From Reyranella sp. (lineage in GTDB: Bacteria; Pseudomonadota; Alphaproteobacteria; Reyranellales; Reyranellaceae), in NCBI GenBank assembly GCA_029946105.1, contig JAQSDW010000071.1, positions 2,753 to 51,389 on the forward strand: 48,637 nt of DNA, given 5' to 3'. Each line of letters begins with the position of its first letter. The stretch's first letter is position 1. This document shows positions 8,353 to 15,757 of the stretch, one piece after another. The position numbers and the translations under genes are program-made. The notes under the pieces are model-generated. The model was not told the origin of the DNA and did not search any database. It saw only the letters and a program-made list of their open reading frames with translations.

Positions 8353-9437
8353 GACGCGACCGCCAGGCCCTGCCGCGCCTGATCCTGCTGGTCGCCGTGC
8401 CGCTGCTGGCCATTGCCGGCGCGGGATACTGGTGGCTATCGGGCGGCCGCTACATCACGACCGAGAACGCCTATGTGAAGGCGCACATCGTGCAGATCGC
8501 GCCGGAAGTGGCCGGCACCGTCCGCCGCGTGCCGGTTCTCGATCATGCCACCGTCACGACCGGCGAGACCTTGCTGACCCTGGAGACGCGGACATTCCGT
8601 CTGGCGCTGGACAGCGCCGAGGCCGAACTGGATACGGCGCGGGCCCATGTCGAATCGCTGCGCGGCACCTGGCGCGAGGTGGTGAGCGAACTGGCCGATG
8701 CCGAATCGCGTGCCGCCTATGCCCAGCGCCAGTGGCAGCGCCAGGAGGAGCTGGCCGTGAAGGGCATCCTCTCCGCCAGCAAGCGCGAGGAATCGCAGAA
8801 CGATGCGCGCACGGCAGCCGATCGCGTGACGGCAGTGCGCGAAAAAATGCGCCGCATATTGACGGCGCTCAACGGCGATCCCAACCTGCCGGCCGACGAC
8901 CATCCGCTGGTGCGCGAGAAGAGCGCCGCCCGCGAACGCGCCGCACTCGACCTCGCGCGCACGACGATACATGCCCCGGTCGACGGCGTGGTCGTGAACC
9001 TCCGAGTCCAGCGCGGCGAGCAGGTCAAGGTCGCGACGCCGCTGTTCGCCCTGGTGGCGCTCAGCCGGCCGTGGATCGAGGCGAACTTCAAGGAAACCGA
9101 ACTGACGCACGTGCGCGTCGGGCAGAAGGCGCGTGTCGTGCTCGACACTTATCCCGACGCAACCTGGGAGGCCGTCGTCGAGAGCGTGAGCCCGGCGACC
9201 GGCGCGGAGTTCGCGATCCTGCCGCCGCAGAATGCCAGCGGCAACTGGGTCAAGGTGGTCCAACGCCTGCCTGTCAAGCTCCGCCTGCTGCCGCATGTCG
9301 GCGAGCCGCCTCTGCGCGCCGGCATGACCGCGACGGTGAGCATCGACACCGGCCGCCAGCGCAGCATGGCTGACGTCACCCAGATCTTCGGCGGTCGCCC
9401 GGCCCAGGCCGGCGAACCGGCGGTAGAAAAACCTTAG
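8349..9437 (+). CDS. HlyD/EmrA-family membrane-fusion protein, second system
   Basis: This is a 362-residue periplasmic adaptor. It has an N-terminal anchor (LILLVAVPLLAIAGAGYWWL, about residues 11-30), a lipoyl half (AHIVQIAPEVAGTVRRVPVL), a coiled-coil hairpin, the second lipoyl half (TIHAPVDGVVVNLRVQRGEQ) and a beta-barrel with ASGNWVKVVQRLPVKL, a signature of EmrA-like adaptors. The start overlaps the marR stop by 4 nt. Its partner pump is the divergently transcribed gene at 6201-7781. No outer-membrane factor is nearby. Confidence 0.9.
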   Translation: MRRDRQALPRLILLVAVPLLAIAGAGYWWLSGGRYITTENAYVKAHIVQIAPEVAGTVRRVPVLDHATVTTGETLLTLETRTFRLALDSAEAELDTARAHVESLRGTWREVVSELADAESRAAYAQRQWQRQEELAVKGILSASKREESQNDARTAADRVTAVREKMRRILTALNGDPNLPADDHPLVREKSAARERAALDLARTTIHAPVDGVVVNLRVQRGEQVKVATPLFALVALSRPWIEANFKETELTHVRVGQKARVVLDTYPDATWEAVVESVSPATGAEFAILPPQNASGNWVKVVQRLPVKLRLLPHVGEPPLRAGMTATVSIDTGRQRSMADVTQIFGGRPAQAGEPAVEKP

Positions 9438-9461
9438 AACCGAATCGCTGGGCCGGAATCC

Positions 9462-10115
9462 CTAAGGCCGCTTCGCCAGTCCCTTCTGCTGCATCCGCCA
9501 CTTGAGCTGGTCGAAGCGATCCTGGCCGAAGAAGGGCTCGCGATTGAAGACCATCAGCGGCACGCCGTAGTGGCCGCCCTCACGCTGCGCTTCCTGGCTG
9601 GCCGCGATCACGGCGTCGAGCCGCTCGGGTTCGGCGGCGACAACGGCGTCCATCTCCGCCAGATCGAGCCCGGCGCGTTCGGCGGCGCCCGCGAGATGAT
9701 CGCCCTCGTGCCAGTTCTTGACCTTGCCGCTCCAGATCGTGCCGCTCACCTCAGCCAGGAAGGCGAGCCCCTTGCCGCGCTCGGTCGCTGCCTGGCCGAG
9801 CCGGGTCAGGCGATGGATATGGGGCTGCTCCTTGGGATAGGTGCGCGTCTTGGTGTCAATCAGGACCGGATCGGGCGAGGCCCAGGCGAAAGGCAGGCCG
9901 ACGTACTCGGCGCTGCGGAACACGTCGCGCAGGATGTAGGTGAACCACAGGGGATCGCTGTTGGAGAAGAAACCGGGCTGGCGGACGGCGATGGGATAGA
10001 CCACGCGGACATTGGCCACGACATCGTATTCCTTCTCCAGCGCCACGAGACGCGGCGTCACCAGATACGAATAGGGCGATCGGAAGGACCAGTAGAGATC
10101 GTAATGGAGCGTCAT
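9462..10115 (-). CDS. DsbA/GST-kappa-like thioredoxin-fold protein (HCCA isomerase family)
   Basis: This is a 217-residue thioredoxin-fold protein. The N-terminal YDLYWSFRSPYSYLVTPRL carries the Ser-Pro motif (Ser13) of 2-hydroxychromene-2-carboxylate isomerases and kappa-class GSTs in place of a Cys pair. Near the C-terminus, GVPLMVFNREPFFGQDRFDQL contains the cis-Pro and the FGQDR motif typical of the family. Such enzymes are glutathione-dependent isomerases in aromatic degradation. It is the last gene of an apparent four-gene operon with a ketopantoate-reductase-like protein, a ferredoxin and a cupin. The actual substrate is unknown, and no signal peptide is seen. Confidence 0.8.
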   Translation of the reverse strand: MTLHYDLYWSFRSPYSYLVTPRLVALEKEYDVVANVRVVYPIAVRQPGFFSNSDPLWFTYILRDVFRSAEYVGLPFAWASPDPVLIDTKTRTYPKEQPHIHRLTRLGQAATERGKGLAFLAEVSGTIWSGKVKNWHEGDHLAGAAERAGLDLAEMDAVVAAEPERLDAVIAASQEAQREGGHYGVPLMVFNREPFFGQDRFDQLKWRMQQKGLAKRP

Positions 10116-10139
10116 GGACGGAGAGTCACCGGCGGAGCG

Positions 10140-11126
10140 TCATGGCACGTAGAGACCTTTCGAGGCCGCCAGACTGACGCAGACCGCTTCGATCGCGTCG
10201 AGCGTCGGCGTGTCCATACCGGCGCTGCGCGCGAAGGCCAGCGGCGCACGAACGATCGACTCGACTTCCATGGGTCGGCCGAGTTCGTAGTCCTGCAGGA
10301 TCGACGGGCGATGATCGGGATAGACGCGCGTGGGTCCATAGCGTTGCTCGGGACTGTCGTCGAGGATGACGCCATGAGCCGCGGCGACGGCCAGCGCCTC
10401 GGCGTGTGCGCGGCGCACCAGGCGATTGATGGGCGGCGTGGCGTGGATCGTGTTGGGCTGGCCCAGCATAAGGCAGACCGTCGAGCCGCTGAGATTGGCC
10501 ATCAGCTTGTGCCAGACGTCGTAGCGGATATCCCGCGTGGCGGGCGACGCGATGCCGGCGGCGATCAGCGTCGCGCGCAGGGCATCGATGCGCGGGCTCG
10601 GGCGATCGTCGGTCTCCGCGACCCACAGGATGTTGCGCTCGGGCGAGATGTTGAGCACGACGCCCGGCTCGATCACGTGGTTCGACGAAGTGACGACGGC
10701 GCCAACGGCTCGGTCGAGACCAACGGCCTTCGCCAGCGCCCCGCCGGGATCGAGCCGCGACAGGTCCGGCGCCGGCGGACGCCCCGGCGCGAGACCGTGA
10801 CCGTACCACCAGGGAATACCGTTCTGGACGAAGGCGACCGGCGTGTCGGACCGCAGCAGGGGACCGACGTTCTCCGCGAGCACGGCGAGGCCCGACGATT
10901 TCATGGTGACCAGCACCGCATCCTGCGGCCCGAGATCGGCAGGCCGATCGCTCGCCCGCACGGGCGCCACGATACGTTGATCGCCGACCAGCATGGTGAG
11001 CCCGCGGGCGCGGATGGCGTCGAGATGCGCACCGCGGGCCACGACCGAAACCTCGTTGCCGGCCGCAGCCAGTCGGGTCGCGAAATTGCCGCCGATCGCG
11101 CCTGCTCCAAATACACAAATGCGCAT
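10140..11126 (-). CDS. ketopantoate reductase-like (ApbA/PanE family) oxidoreductase
   Basis: This is a 328-residue NAD(P)H-dependent dehydrogenase. The N-terminal MRICVFGAGAIGGNFATRLA is a Rossmann nucleotide-binding loop. The C-terminal helical domain has VWHKLMANLSGSTVCLM (the usual catalytic Lys) and GRPMEVESIV (the usual Glu). The family includes PanE of coenzyme A synthesis, but many members with this operon setting act on other 2-oxo acids, so I do not assign panE. It starts 9 nt after the ferredoxin stop and ends 24 nt before the thioredoxin-fold gene, so it is very likely cotranscribed with both. Confidence 0.85.
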   Translation of the reverse strand: MRICVFGAGAIGGNFATRLAAAGNEVSVVARGAHLDAIRARGLTMLVGDQRIVAPVRASDRPADLGPQDAVLVTMKSSGLAVLAENVGPLLRSDTPVAFVQNGIPWWYGHGLAPGRPPAPDLSRLDPGGALAKAVGLDRAVGAVVTSSNHVIEPGVVLNISPERNILWVAETDDRPSPRIDALRATLIAAGIASPATRDIRYDVWHKLMANLSGSTVCLMLGQPNTIHATPPINRLVRRAHAEALAVAAAHGVILDDSPEQRYGPTRVYPDHRPSILQDYELGRPMEVESIVRAPLAFARSAGMDTPTLDAIEAVCVSLAASKGLYVP

Positions 11127-11135
11127 CGCTCCGTC

Positions 11136-11438
11136 CTACCGTTCGGCCCCGCTCAACCAGCTGACGGTGAGGTCGCTACGCGGCTGCGCACGACAGGCGA
11201 GCGTCTGCCCCGCCTTGATCTGCTGGGCGCTCAGCGATGCATCGCCGCGCGGTAGCAGCGTGACCTTGCCGTGCTCGAGGCGGCTCGTGCAGGTGCCGCA
11301 GTTTCCCGTGGCGCAGGCGTAGGGATAATCGATACCGGCCGCGATGGCCGCTTCCAGGATCGTCTGATCGGCGGTGCAGTCGATGACCTGCCGGGTGTTG
11401 ACGATCGTCACGCGATGAGATTTCGGGGCACGGGCCAC
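11136..11438 (-). CDS. plant-type [2Fe-2S] ferredoxin
   Basis: This is a 100-residue ferredoxin. The cluster ligands read C42-x4-C47-x2-C50 (ACATGNCGTC) plus C82 (LACRAQP), the standard plant/adrenodoxin-type spacing. I chose the GTG at 11438 because GAGGAG lies 7 nt upstream; the longer open frame (to 11750) is Arg-rich and overlaps the cupin gene. It starts 11 nt after the cupin stop and ends 9 nt before the reductase-like gene. Its likely role is electron delivery to an oxygenase or other redox enzyme, either in this operon or the flavoprotein system elsewhere. Confidence 0.9.
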   Translation of the reverse strand: MARAPKSHRVTIVNTRQVIDCTADQTILEAAIAAGIDYPYACATGNCGTCTSRLEHGKVTLLPRGDASLSAQQIKAGQTLACRAQPRSDLTVSWLSGAER

Positions 11439-11449
11439 TGCAGTGCTCC

Positions 11450-12034
11450 TCAAGCCATCGCCGTGTGGCGGCGCGACGGAGTCGTGCGGACGGAGCTGAA
11501 CTGCGGCACATACCAGGCGACCGACGGAAAACGCAGCAGCGCATAGCCGTAGAGTGCGAGGCCGATCGCCGGCTCGTCGCCCACCACCACGGTGCTGTGG
11601 ATGTCGTGATCGGCCATCGCCATGCCGCTGCCGGGCTCGATCATCACCTCGCCCACCTGTTCCACCGTGGCGTGGCCGGGCCTCGCCATGTTGTCGGTCC
11701 GGCGGAAGAACTTGTGGAGCTCGCGGCCCGAGATCGCGGCGTTGACGCACCAGATGCCGTGATCGTGCGGCGCGGCCTCCTTCCCCGTCCGGCTGATCGT
11801 GAGATAGAGGCCGTGACCGTCGTTGTCCTCGACCAGCAGCGGATGGTTGCGGCCCTCGGCCAATGGCATCTCGAAGTCGGCGAGCGGGAACAGCTGCTTC
11901 TTGGCCGCCAGGCCCACCAGCTTCAGCTTCATGGCGTGCAGCGCCGACGGCGTGAGGCCTTCCTTCGCCGTGATCGCATGCACGTCGGCCAGAAGCTTCT
12001 TGCAGGCGCGATTTCGCTGGTCGGAGACAGTCAT
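11450..12034 (-). CDS. cysteine-dioxygenase-like cupin protein
   Basis: This is a 194-residue predicted iron-dependent cupin. Metal-binding candidates are H90 and H92 (APHDHGIWCV) and H143 or H146 (ADHDIHSTVV), matching the two-His/one-His pattern of thiol dioxygenases. The flanking IEPGSGMAMADHDIHS is typical of the cysteine dioxygenase-like double-stranded beta-helix group. I chose the ATG at 12034, with GGGAG 8 nt upstream; a TTG at 12049 is the alternative. It heads the minus-strand operon and is divergent from the TauD-family gene. A ferredoxin immediately downstream is not expected for a classical cysteine dioxygenase, so the reaction is uncertain. Confidence 0.8.
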   Translation of the reverse strand: MTVSDQRNRACKKLLADVHAITAKEGLTPSALHAMKLKLVGLAAKKQLFPLADFEMPLAEGRNHPLLVEDNDGHGLYLTISRTGKEAAPHDHGIWCVNAAISGRELHKFFRRTDNMARPGHATVEQVGEVMIEPGSGMAMADHDIHSTVVVGDEPAIGLALYGYALLRFPSVAWYVPQFSSVRTTPSRRHTAMA

Positions 12035-12172
12035 GAAGGAGGCTCCCAATGCTGGGCGAAGGCTACGGGCGGGGCATCGCCGGTGGCAAGATACATCTCC
12101 GCGCGGTAGACTGAATTAAGAGACGCACAAGCGTCCGGGGATCGGCGCCAAGGATCGATGGAGGAACCCGAC

Positions 12173-13057
12173 ATGACCCACTCGCTCAGCATCGAACCGC
12201 TCACCATAAAACCGCTGAGGGGAACCACGTTCGGCGCCGTGGTCACGGGCGTGAAGGCGGCCGCGCTCGACGATGCCGCCTGGCGCGAGATCCATGCCGC
12301 CTGGCTGCAATACGCGCTGCTCATCTTCCCTGGCCAGTACCTGAAACGCGACGAGCAGATCGCCTTCGCCAAGCGCTTCGGCCCGCTCGAATTCGAGATG
12401 GCGGCGATCAGCAACGTGAAGTCCGACGGGTCGCTGCGCATCGAAGCCGACAACGACGACGTGATGAAGATCCTGAAAGGCAACATGGGCTGGCATTGCG
12501 ACAGCACCTACATGCCGGTGCAGGCCAAGGGCGCGGTGTTCAGCGCCGAGGTGGTGCCGAGCATCGGCGGGCGCACCGGCTTTGCCGATATGCGCGCAGC
12601 CTACGATGCGCTCGACGGCCCGCTCAAGGCCAGGATCGAGAAGCTCGCCGCGCACCATTCGCTGCATCACAGCCAATCCAAGCTCGGCCATCAGACCAAG
12701 AAGAGCGACGGCGAATACAGCGGCTACGGCCTGCATGACGGGCCGATGCCGCTGCGGCAACTGGTGAAGGTCCATCCCGAAACGGGCCGCAAGTCGCTGC
12801 TGATCGGCCGCCACGCCCACAACATTCCCGGCATGGACAAAGCCGAATCGGAGCGCCTGCTGCAGGAGCTGGTGGACTTCGCCTGCCAGCCGCCGCGTAT
12901 CTATCACCACGACTGGACGGCCGGCGACGCGGTGGTGTGGGACAACCGTTGCCTGCTCCACCAGGCGACGCCCTGGGACATGAACCAGCCGCGCGTCATG
13001 TGGCACAGCCGCATCGCCGGCAATCCGGCGAGCGAGTCGGCACTCGCCTCCCCCTAG
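12173..13057 (+). CDS. TauD/TfdA-family Fe(II)/2-oxoglutarate dioxygenase
   Basis: This is a 294-residue non-haem iron dioxygenase. The facial triad is H108-C-D110 (GWHCDSTY) and H263 (NRCLLHQATP); R274 or R280 (QPRVMWHSRIAG) would bind 2-oxoglutarate. The family hydroxylates substrates such as taurine, 2,4-D or alkylsulfates. The start at 12173 has GGAGG 7 nt upstream. It is divergent from the cupin-ferredoxin operon with about 140 bp between, so the two may be co-regulated. It is convergent with the operon ending at 13062, separated by only 4 bp. The substrate cannot be deduced. Confidence 0.88.
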   Translation: MTHSLSIEPLTIKPLRGTTFGAVVTGVKAAALDDAAWREIHAAWLQYALLIFPGQYLKRDEQIAFAKRFGPLEFEMAAISNVKSDGSLRIEADNDDVMKILKGNMGWHCDSTYMPVQAKGAVFSAEVVPSIGGRTGFADMRAAYDALDGPLKARIEKLAAHHSLHHSQSKLGHQTKKSDGEYSGYGLHDGPMPLRQLVKVHPETGRKSLLIGRHAHNIPGMDKAESERLLQELVDFACQPPRIYHHDWTAGDAVVWDNRCLLHQATPWDMNQPRVMWHSRIAGNPASESALASP

Positions 13058-13061
13058 CCTC

Positions 13062-13871
13062 CTAGTGCGGCGGCATCGGGATGAAGACCGGCGGCGTGCC
13101 GGACATCTTCGACCGCGCCTTGATGTCCTCGTCGTTCGCGCCGTGCGGCTTCAGATAGACGTAGATCGGCGTGCGGCGCTCGACGACGTCGTCACCCGGC
13201 TGCGCCCTCTGGCTCACCAGCAGGTCGTCCTGGATGCGGACGTGCATGTAACCCGGAATGAGTTCGGCCCAGTTCGCGACATCGGGCGTGAAGGTGACAT
13301 CATAGGCATAGTCCTTGACCAGGGTGACGACCCCCGCACCGCCGCCATCGACGGGCTTTGACGGCACCTGCTGCCACGTCATGCCCGACTGCACGTAGAC
13401 CGTCACGGGATTGAGCATGACGTAGAGCGGCCCGTCAGGACTGGTGTTCTGCAGGGAGAGCGTCATGCGGAACGATTTTCCGTCGGCTTCGGGGACGATC
13501 CGCTTCAATTCGACATAGAGCGAGCGCATCGCCGCGTTCTCGAGCAATAGCCGCGCCTGGCGTTGTTGTTTCACCAGATTGGCCTGGTAGCGGCCAACGC
13601 CGGCATCGACGGCAAAGCCCAGCATCAATGCCACGACGATACCCAGCACGATGGGCGATCGCCACAGGCCGAGATGTCGCCCGAATTTCAGGGGCGTCGC
13701 GGCAGGCGCCGCCGCCGTCTTGGTCGGCGCCTCGCGCAACTCGTCCAGCAGCTCGCGCTTCGGTCCGCGCGCCGTCTGTTGCACGGCGGCAAGCTGGCGG
13801 CGCAGATCGCGGATCAGCTCGTCCTTCTGCGCGGACGACAGGGTCTCGGGATCGGGTTGCTGCTCGCTCAT
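13062..13871 (-). CDS. membrane-anchored periplasmic protein of the propeller-ABC operon
   Basis: This is a 269-residue protein of no family I recognise. Residues 1-60 are polar and helical (coiled-coil-like LRRQLAAVQQTARGPKRELLDEL). One membrane helix spans about 72-92 (SPIVLGIVVALMLGFAVDAGVG). A second helical stretch (95-120) leads into a beta-rich outer domain (130-245) and a Met/Pro/His tail (MSGTPPVFIPMPPH). The start overlaps the ATPase stop by 4 nt, making it the last of four coupled genes. A plausible role is a periplasmic adaptor or assembly factor for the propeller protein, like the membrane-fusion partner of MacB-type systems. That is inference from position and topology. Confidence 0.75.
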   Translation of the reverse strand: MSEQQPDPETLSSAQKDELIRDLRRQLAAVQQTARGPKRELLDELREAPTKTAAAPAATPLKFGRHLGLWRSPIVLGIVVALMLGFAVDAGVGRYQANLVKQQRQARLLLENAAMRSLYVELKRIVPEADGKSFRMTLSLQNTSPDGPLYVMLNPVTVYVQSGMTWQQVPSKPVDGGGAGVVTLVKDYAYDVTFTPDVANWAELIPGYMHVRIQDDLLVSQRAQPGDDVVERRTPIYVYLKPHGANDEDIKARSKMSGTPPVFIPMPPH

Positions 13872-14554
13872 GCCACGACCACGCCGTTGGCCACGATCCC
13901 GCCGTTGGCAATGTGGATGATCTGCTGGGCCTGCTCGGCCAAGGCGAGATTGTGCGTGACCAGCACCAGGGTGGTGCCGACCTCGCGATTGACGGCGCGC
14001 AGCACCTCCATGATCTCGATCTCGGTCTGCTCGTCGAGGTCGGAGGTGGGCTCGTCGGCCAGCAGCAGCGCGGGATCGTTGATCAGCGCGCGGGCGATCG
14101 CGGCGCGGCGCTGCTCGCCGGCGGAAATCTCCGAGGGATAGGCGTCGAGATAGGCACCCAGGCCCATGCGCTCGAGCAGGTCCGCCGCCCTTGCATATGT
14201 CCCCGACGCGCCATGGCGGCGGCCGAGCAGCGCGGGCAAGGCGACATTGTCGATCAGGCGCAGTGTCGGCAGCAGGCTCGCGAACTGGAAGACGTAGCCT
14301 ACCTTCTCGTTGCGAAACGCCGCCAGTGCATTGTCCGACAGGGCCCACACGTCGGTGCCGTCGACGATCACCGAACCGGCCGAGGGGCGGCTGAGGCCGC
14401 CCACCATCGCCATCAAGGTCGACTTGCCCGAGCCCGAGCGGCCGATGATCGCGGCAAACCGACCCGCCGCCACATCGAGATCGATGCCGGCGACGGCCGT
14501 CACGAGGCCGCGCTCGGTCTTGTAGCTCTTGCTCACCTGACGGCATGCGAGCAT
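13868..14554 (-). CDS. ABC transporter ATPase, LolD/MacB type
   Basis: This is a 228-residue ATPase. It has Walker A GRSGSGKST (38-46), Q-loop at Q90, an ABC signature of the variant form ISAGEQRRAAIARAL (from 143), Walker B LLLADEPTSDLDEQT (from 163) and switch H201. Length and signature match the LolD/MacB/FtsE branch that works with FtsX-type permeases. These machines transmit mechanical force across the membrane or release lipoproteins rather than import solutes. It begins 3 nt after the permease stop and its stop overlaps the next gene, so it is part of the coupled operon. Confidence 0.92.
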   Translation of the reverse strand: MLACRQVSKSYKTERGLVTAVAGIDLDVAAGRFAAIIGRSGSGKSTLMAMVGGLSRPSAGSVIVDGTDVWALSDNALAAFRNEKVGYVFQFASLLPTLRLIDNVALPALLGRRHGASGTYARAADLLERMGLGAYLDAYPSEISAGEQRRAAIARALINDPALLLADEPTSDLDEQTEIEIMEVLRAVNREVGTTLVLVTHNLALAEQAQQIIHIANGGIVANGVVVA

Positions 14555-14557
14555 CGC

Positions 14558-15757
14558 TCAGCCCTCGCCGCGCACGAGGTCGTAGGCATCGCGCCGGCTC
14601 GCCCGCCACGCCGGATAGAGTGCGCCGAGCGCTCCGATGGCCGAAGCCAGCACGATCGCCGTCGCCGCGAAGGCAACCGTCTGCAGCAGGTCGAGCCAGA
14701 CGAACGGCACGCCGATGTTCTCCAGATAATAGACCAGCGAGCGCTCGTAGAGCCGCATCACCAGGACACCCAGGATGACGCCCAGGATGCCGCCGACGCC
14801 GGTGGCGATCACTGCCTCGGCGACCATCATGCCGACGATCTGCGACCGTCGCGCGCCGATCGCCTTCAGCATGCCGAGTTCACCCCGTCGTTCGGTGACG
14901 ATCGCCGAAAAGAGTACGCTCACCATGACTGCCATGCTGGCGAACATCAGCCCCATCAAGGCGAGTATGCCTTTCAGCAGCGCCGCCAGCCCCTGGCGGA
15001 TGCCCGACAGCGAGGACTCGCCGGTCACGACCTTGGCGCCTTTGAGTGCCGAGAGGATGGCGAAGCGCGCCTGCAGCGCCGTCGATCCCGGCGCAAGCTC
15101 GACCAGGAAGCCCGTGACCTTGCCGGGTGCCAGGACCGCCGGCCGTTGCGGCATGCTGCCGGCCAGCGCCTCCAGCGTCTCGAACGCCATGAAGACGCCG
15201 CGCTCGTGGGTGCCGACGCCGGTGCGGCCGAGTTGGCCGTAGACCACATGCGGCTTGCCGAAGATCAACATCTGGGAACCCAGCGGCGCGTCGCGGCCGG
15301 CGCCCAGGATCACGTCGCCGGCTCGGAGATCGCGGTTGAGCTTTTCCTTGAGCCAGGGCTGGATCGTGAAGTCGCGCGCCGGATCGATGCCGATCAGGTC
15401 GACCAGATCGTGATGGCTGCCGATGCCCGAATGCTCGACCCGCACGATTTTCTGCGGTGCCGCCCGCCCGACGCTGGCGAGATGCGCCTTGTCGAGCGCA
15501 TCGGCGTCGAGCACCAGGTCGGTGGGCTCGACGGTGAGCAGGGCGGCGGTGATGTTGGTGAGCGCGCCCTCGGGCACGACCATCATATCGGCGCCCAAAC
15601 GGGTGAAGCCCACCGCCATGCTGTCGTCGATGCTGCGCATCAGGGTGGCGCCGGTGAAGACGACACCGCTGCCGATCGCCACGGCGGCGATCAGCAGGAG
15701 GCTACGCGCCCTGCGGCGTCCGAGATTCTGCAGGGCGAGGCTGGCGAGCAGCCTCAA
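14558..15757 (-). CDS. FtsX-like ABC permease (MacB/LolC-type)
   Basis: This is a 399-residue permease with the MacB/FtsX layout. TM1 is at about 17-38 (ARSLLLIAAVAIGSGVVFTGA), followed by a large periplasmic domain of about 220 residues, then three C-terminal helices (LMGLMFASMAVMVSVLFSAIV; MVAEAVIATGVGGILGVILGV; and the 361-385 region). ERRGELGMLKAIGARRSQI is the cytoplasmic coupling loop typical of FtsX. It starts at TTG 15757 inside the stop of the propeller gene (TTGA overlap), so translation is coupled. It should pair with the ATPase downstream. A role in maturing or exporting the propeller protein is inferred from the operon. Confidence 0.9.
   Translation of the reverse strand: MRLLASLALQNLGRRRARSLLLIAAVAIGSGVVFTGATLMRSIDDSMAVGFTRLGADMMVVPEGALTNITAALLTVEPTDLVLDADALDKAHLASVGRAAPQKIVRVEHSGIGSHHDLVDLIGIDPARDFTIQPWLKEKLNRDLRAGDVILGAGRDAPLGSQMLIFGKPHVVYGQLGRTGVGTHERGVFMAFETLEALAGSMPQRPAVLAPGKVTGFLVELAPGSTALQARFAILSALKGAKVVTGESSLSGIRQGLAALLKGILALMGLMFASMAVMVSVLFSAIVTERRGELGMLKAIGARRSQIVGMMVAEAVIATGVGGILGVILGVLVMRLYERSLVYYLENIGVPFVWLDLLQTVAFAATAIVLASAIGALGALYPAWRASRRDAYDLVRGEG

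Noticed and set aside
9570..11255. Plus-strand 561-codon open frame opposite the reductase-like and thioredoxin-fold genes
   Set aside because: Antisense shadow; the minus-strand frames have catalytic motifs and operon spacing.
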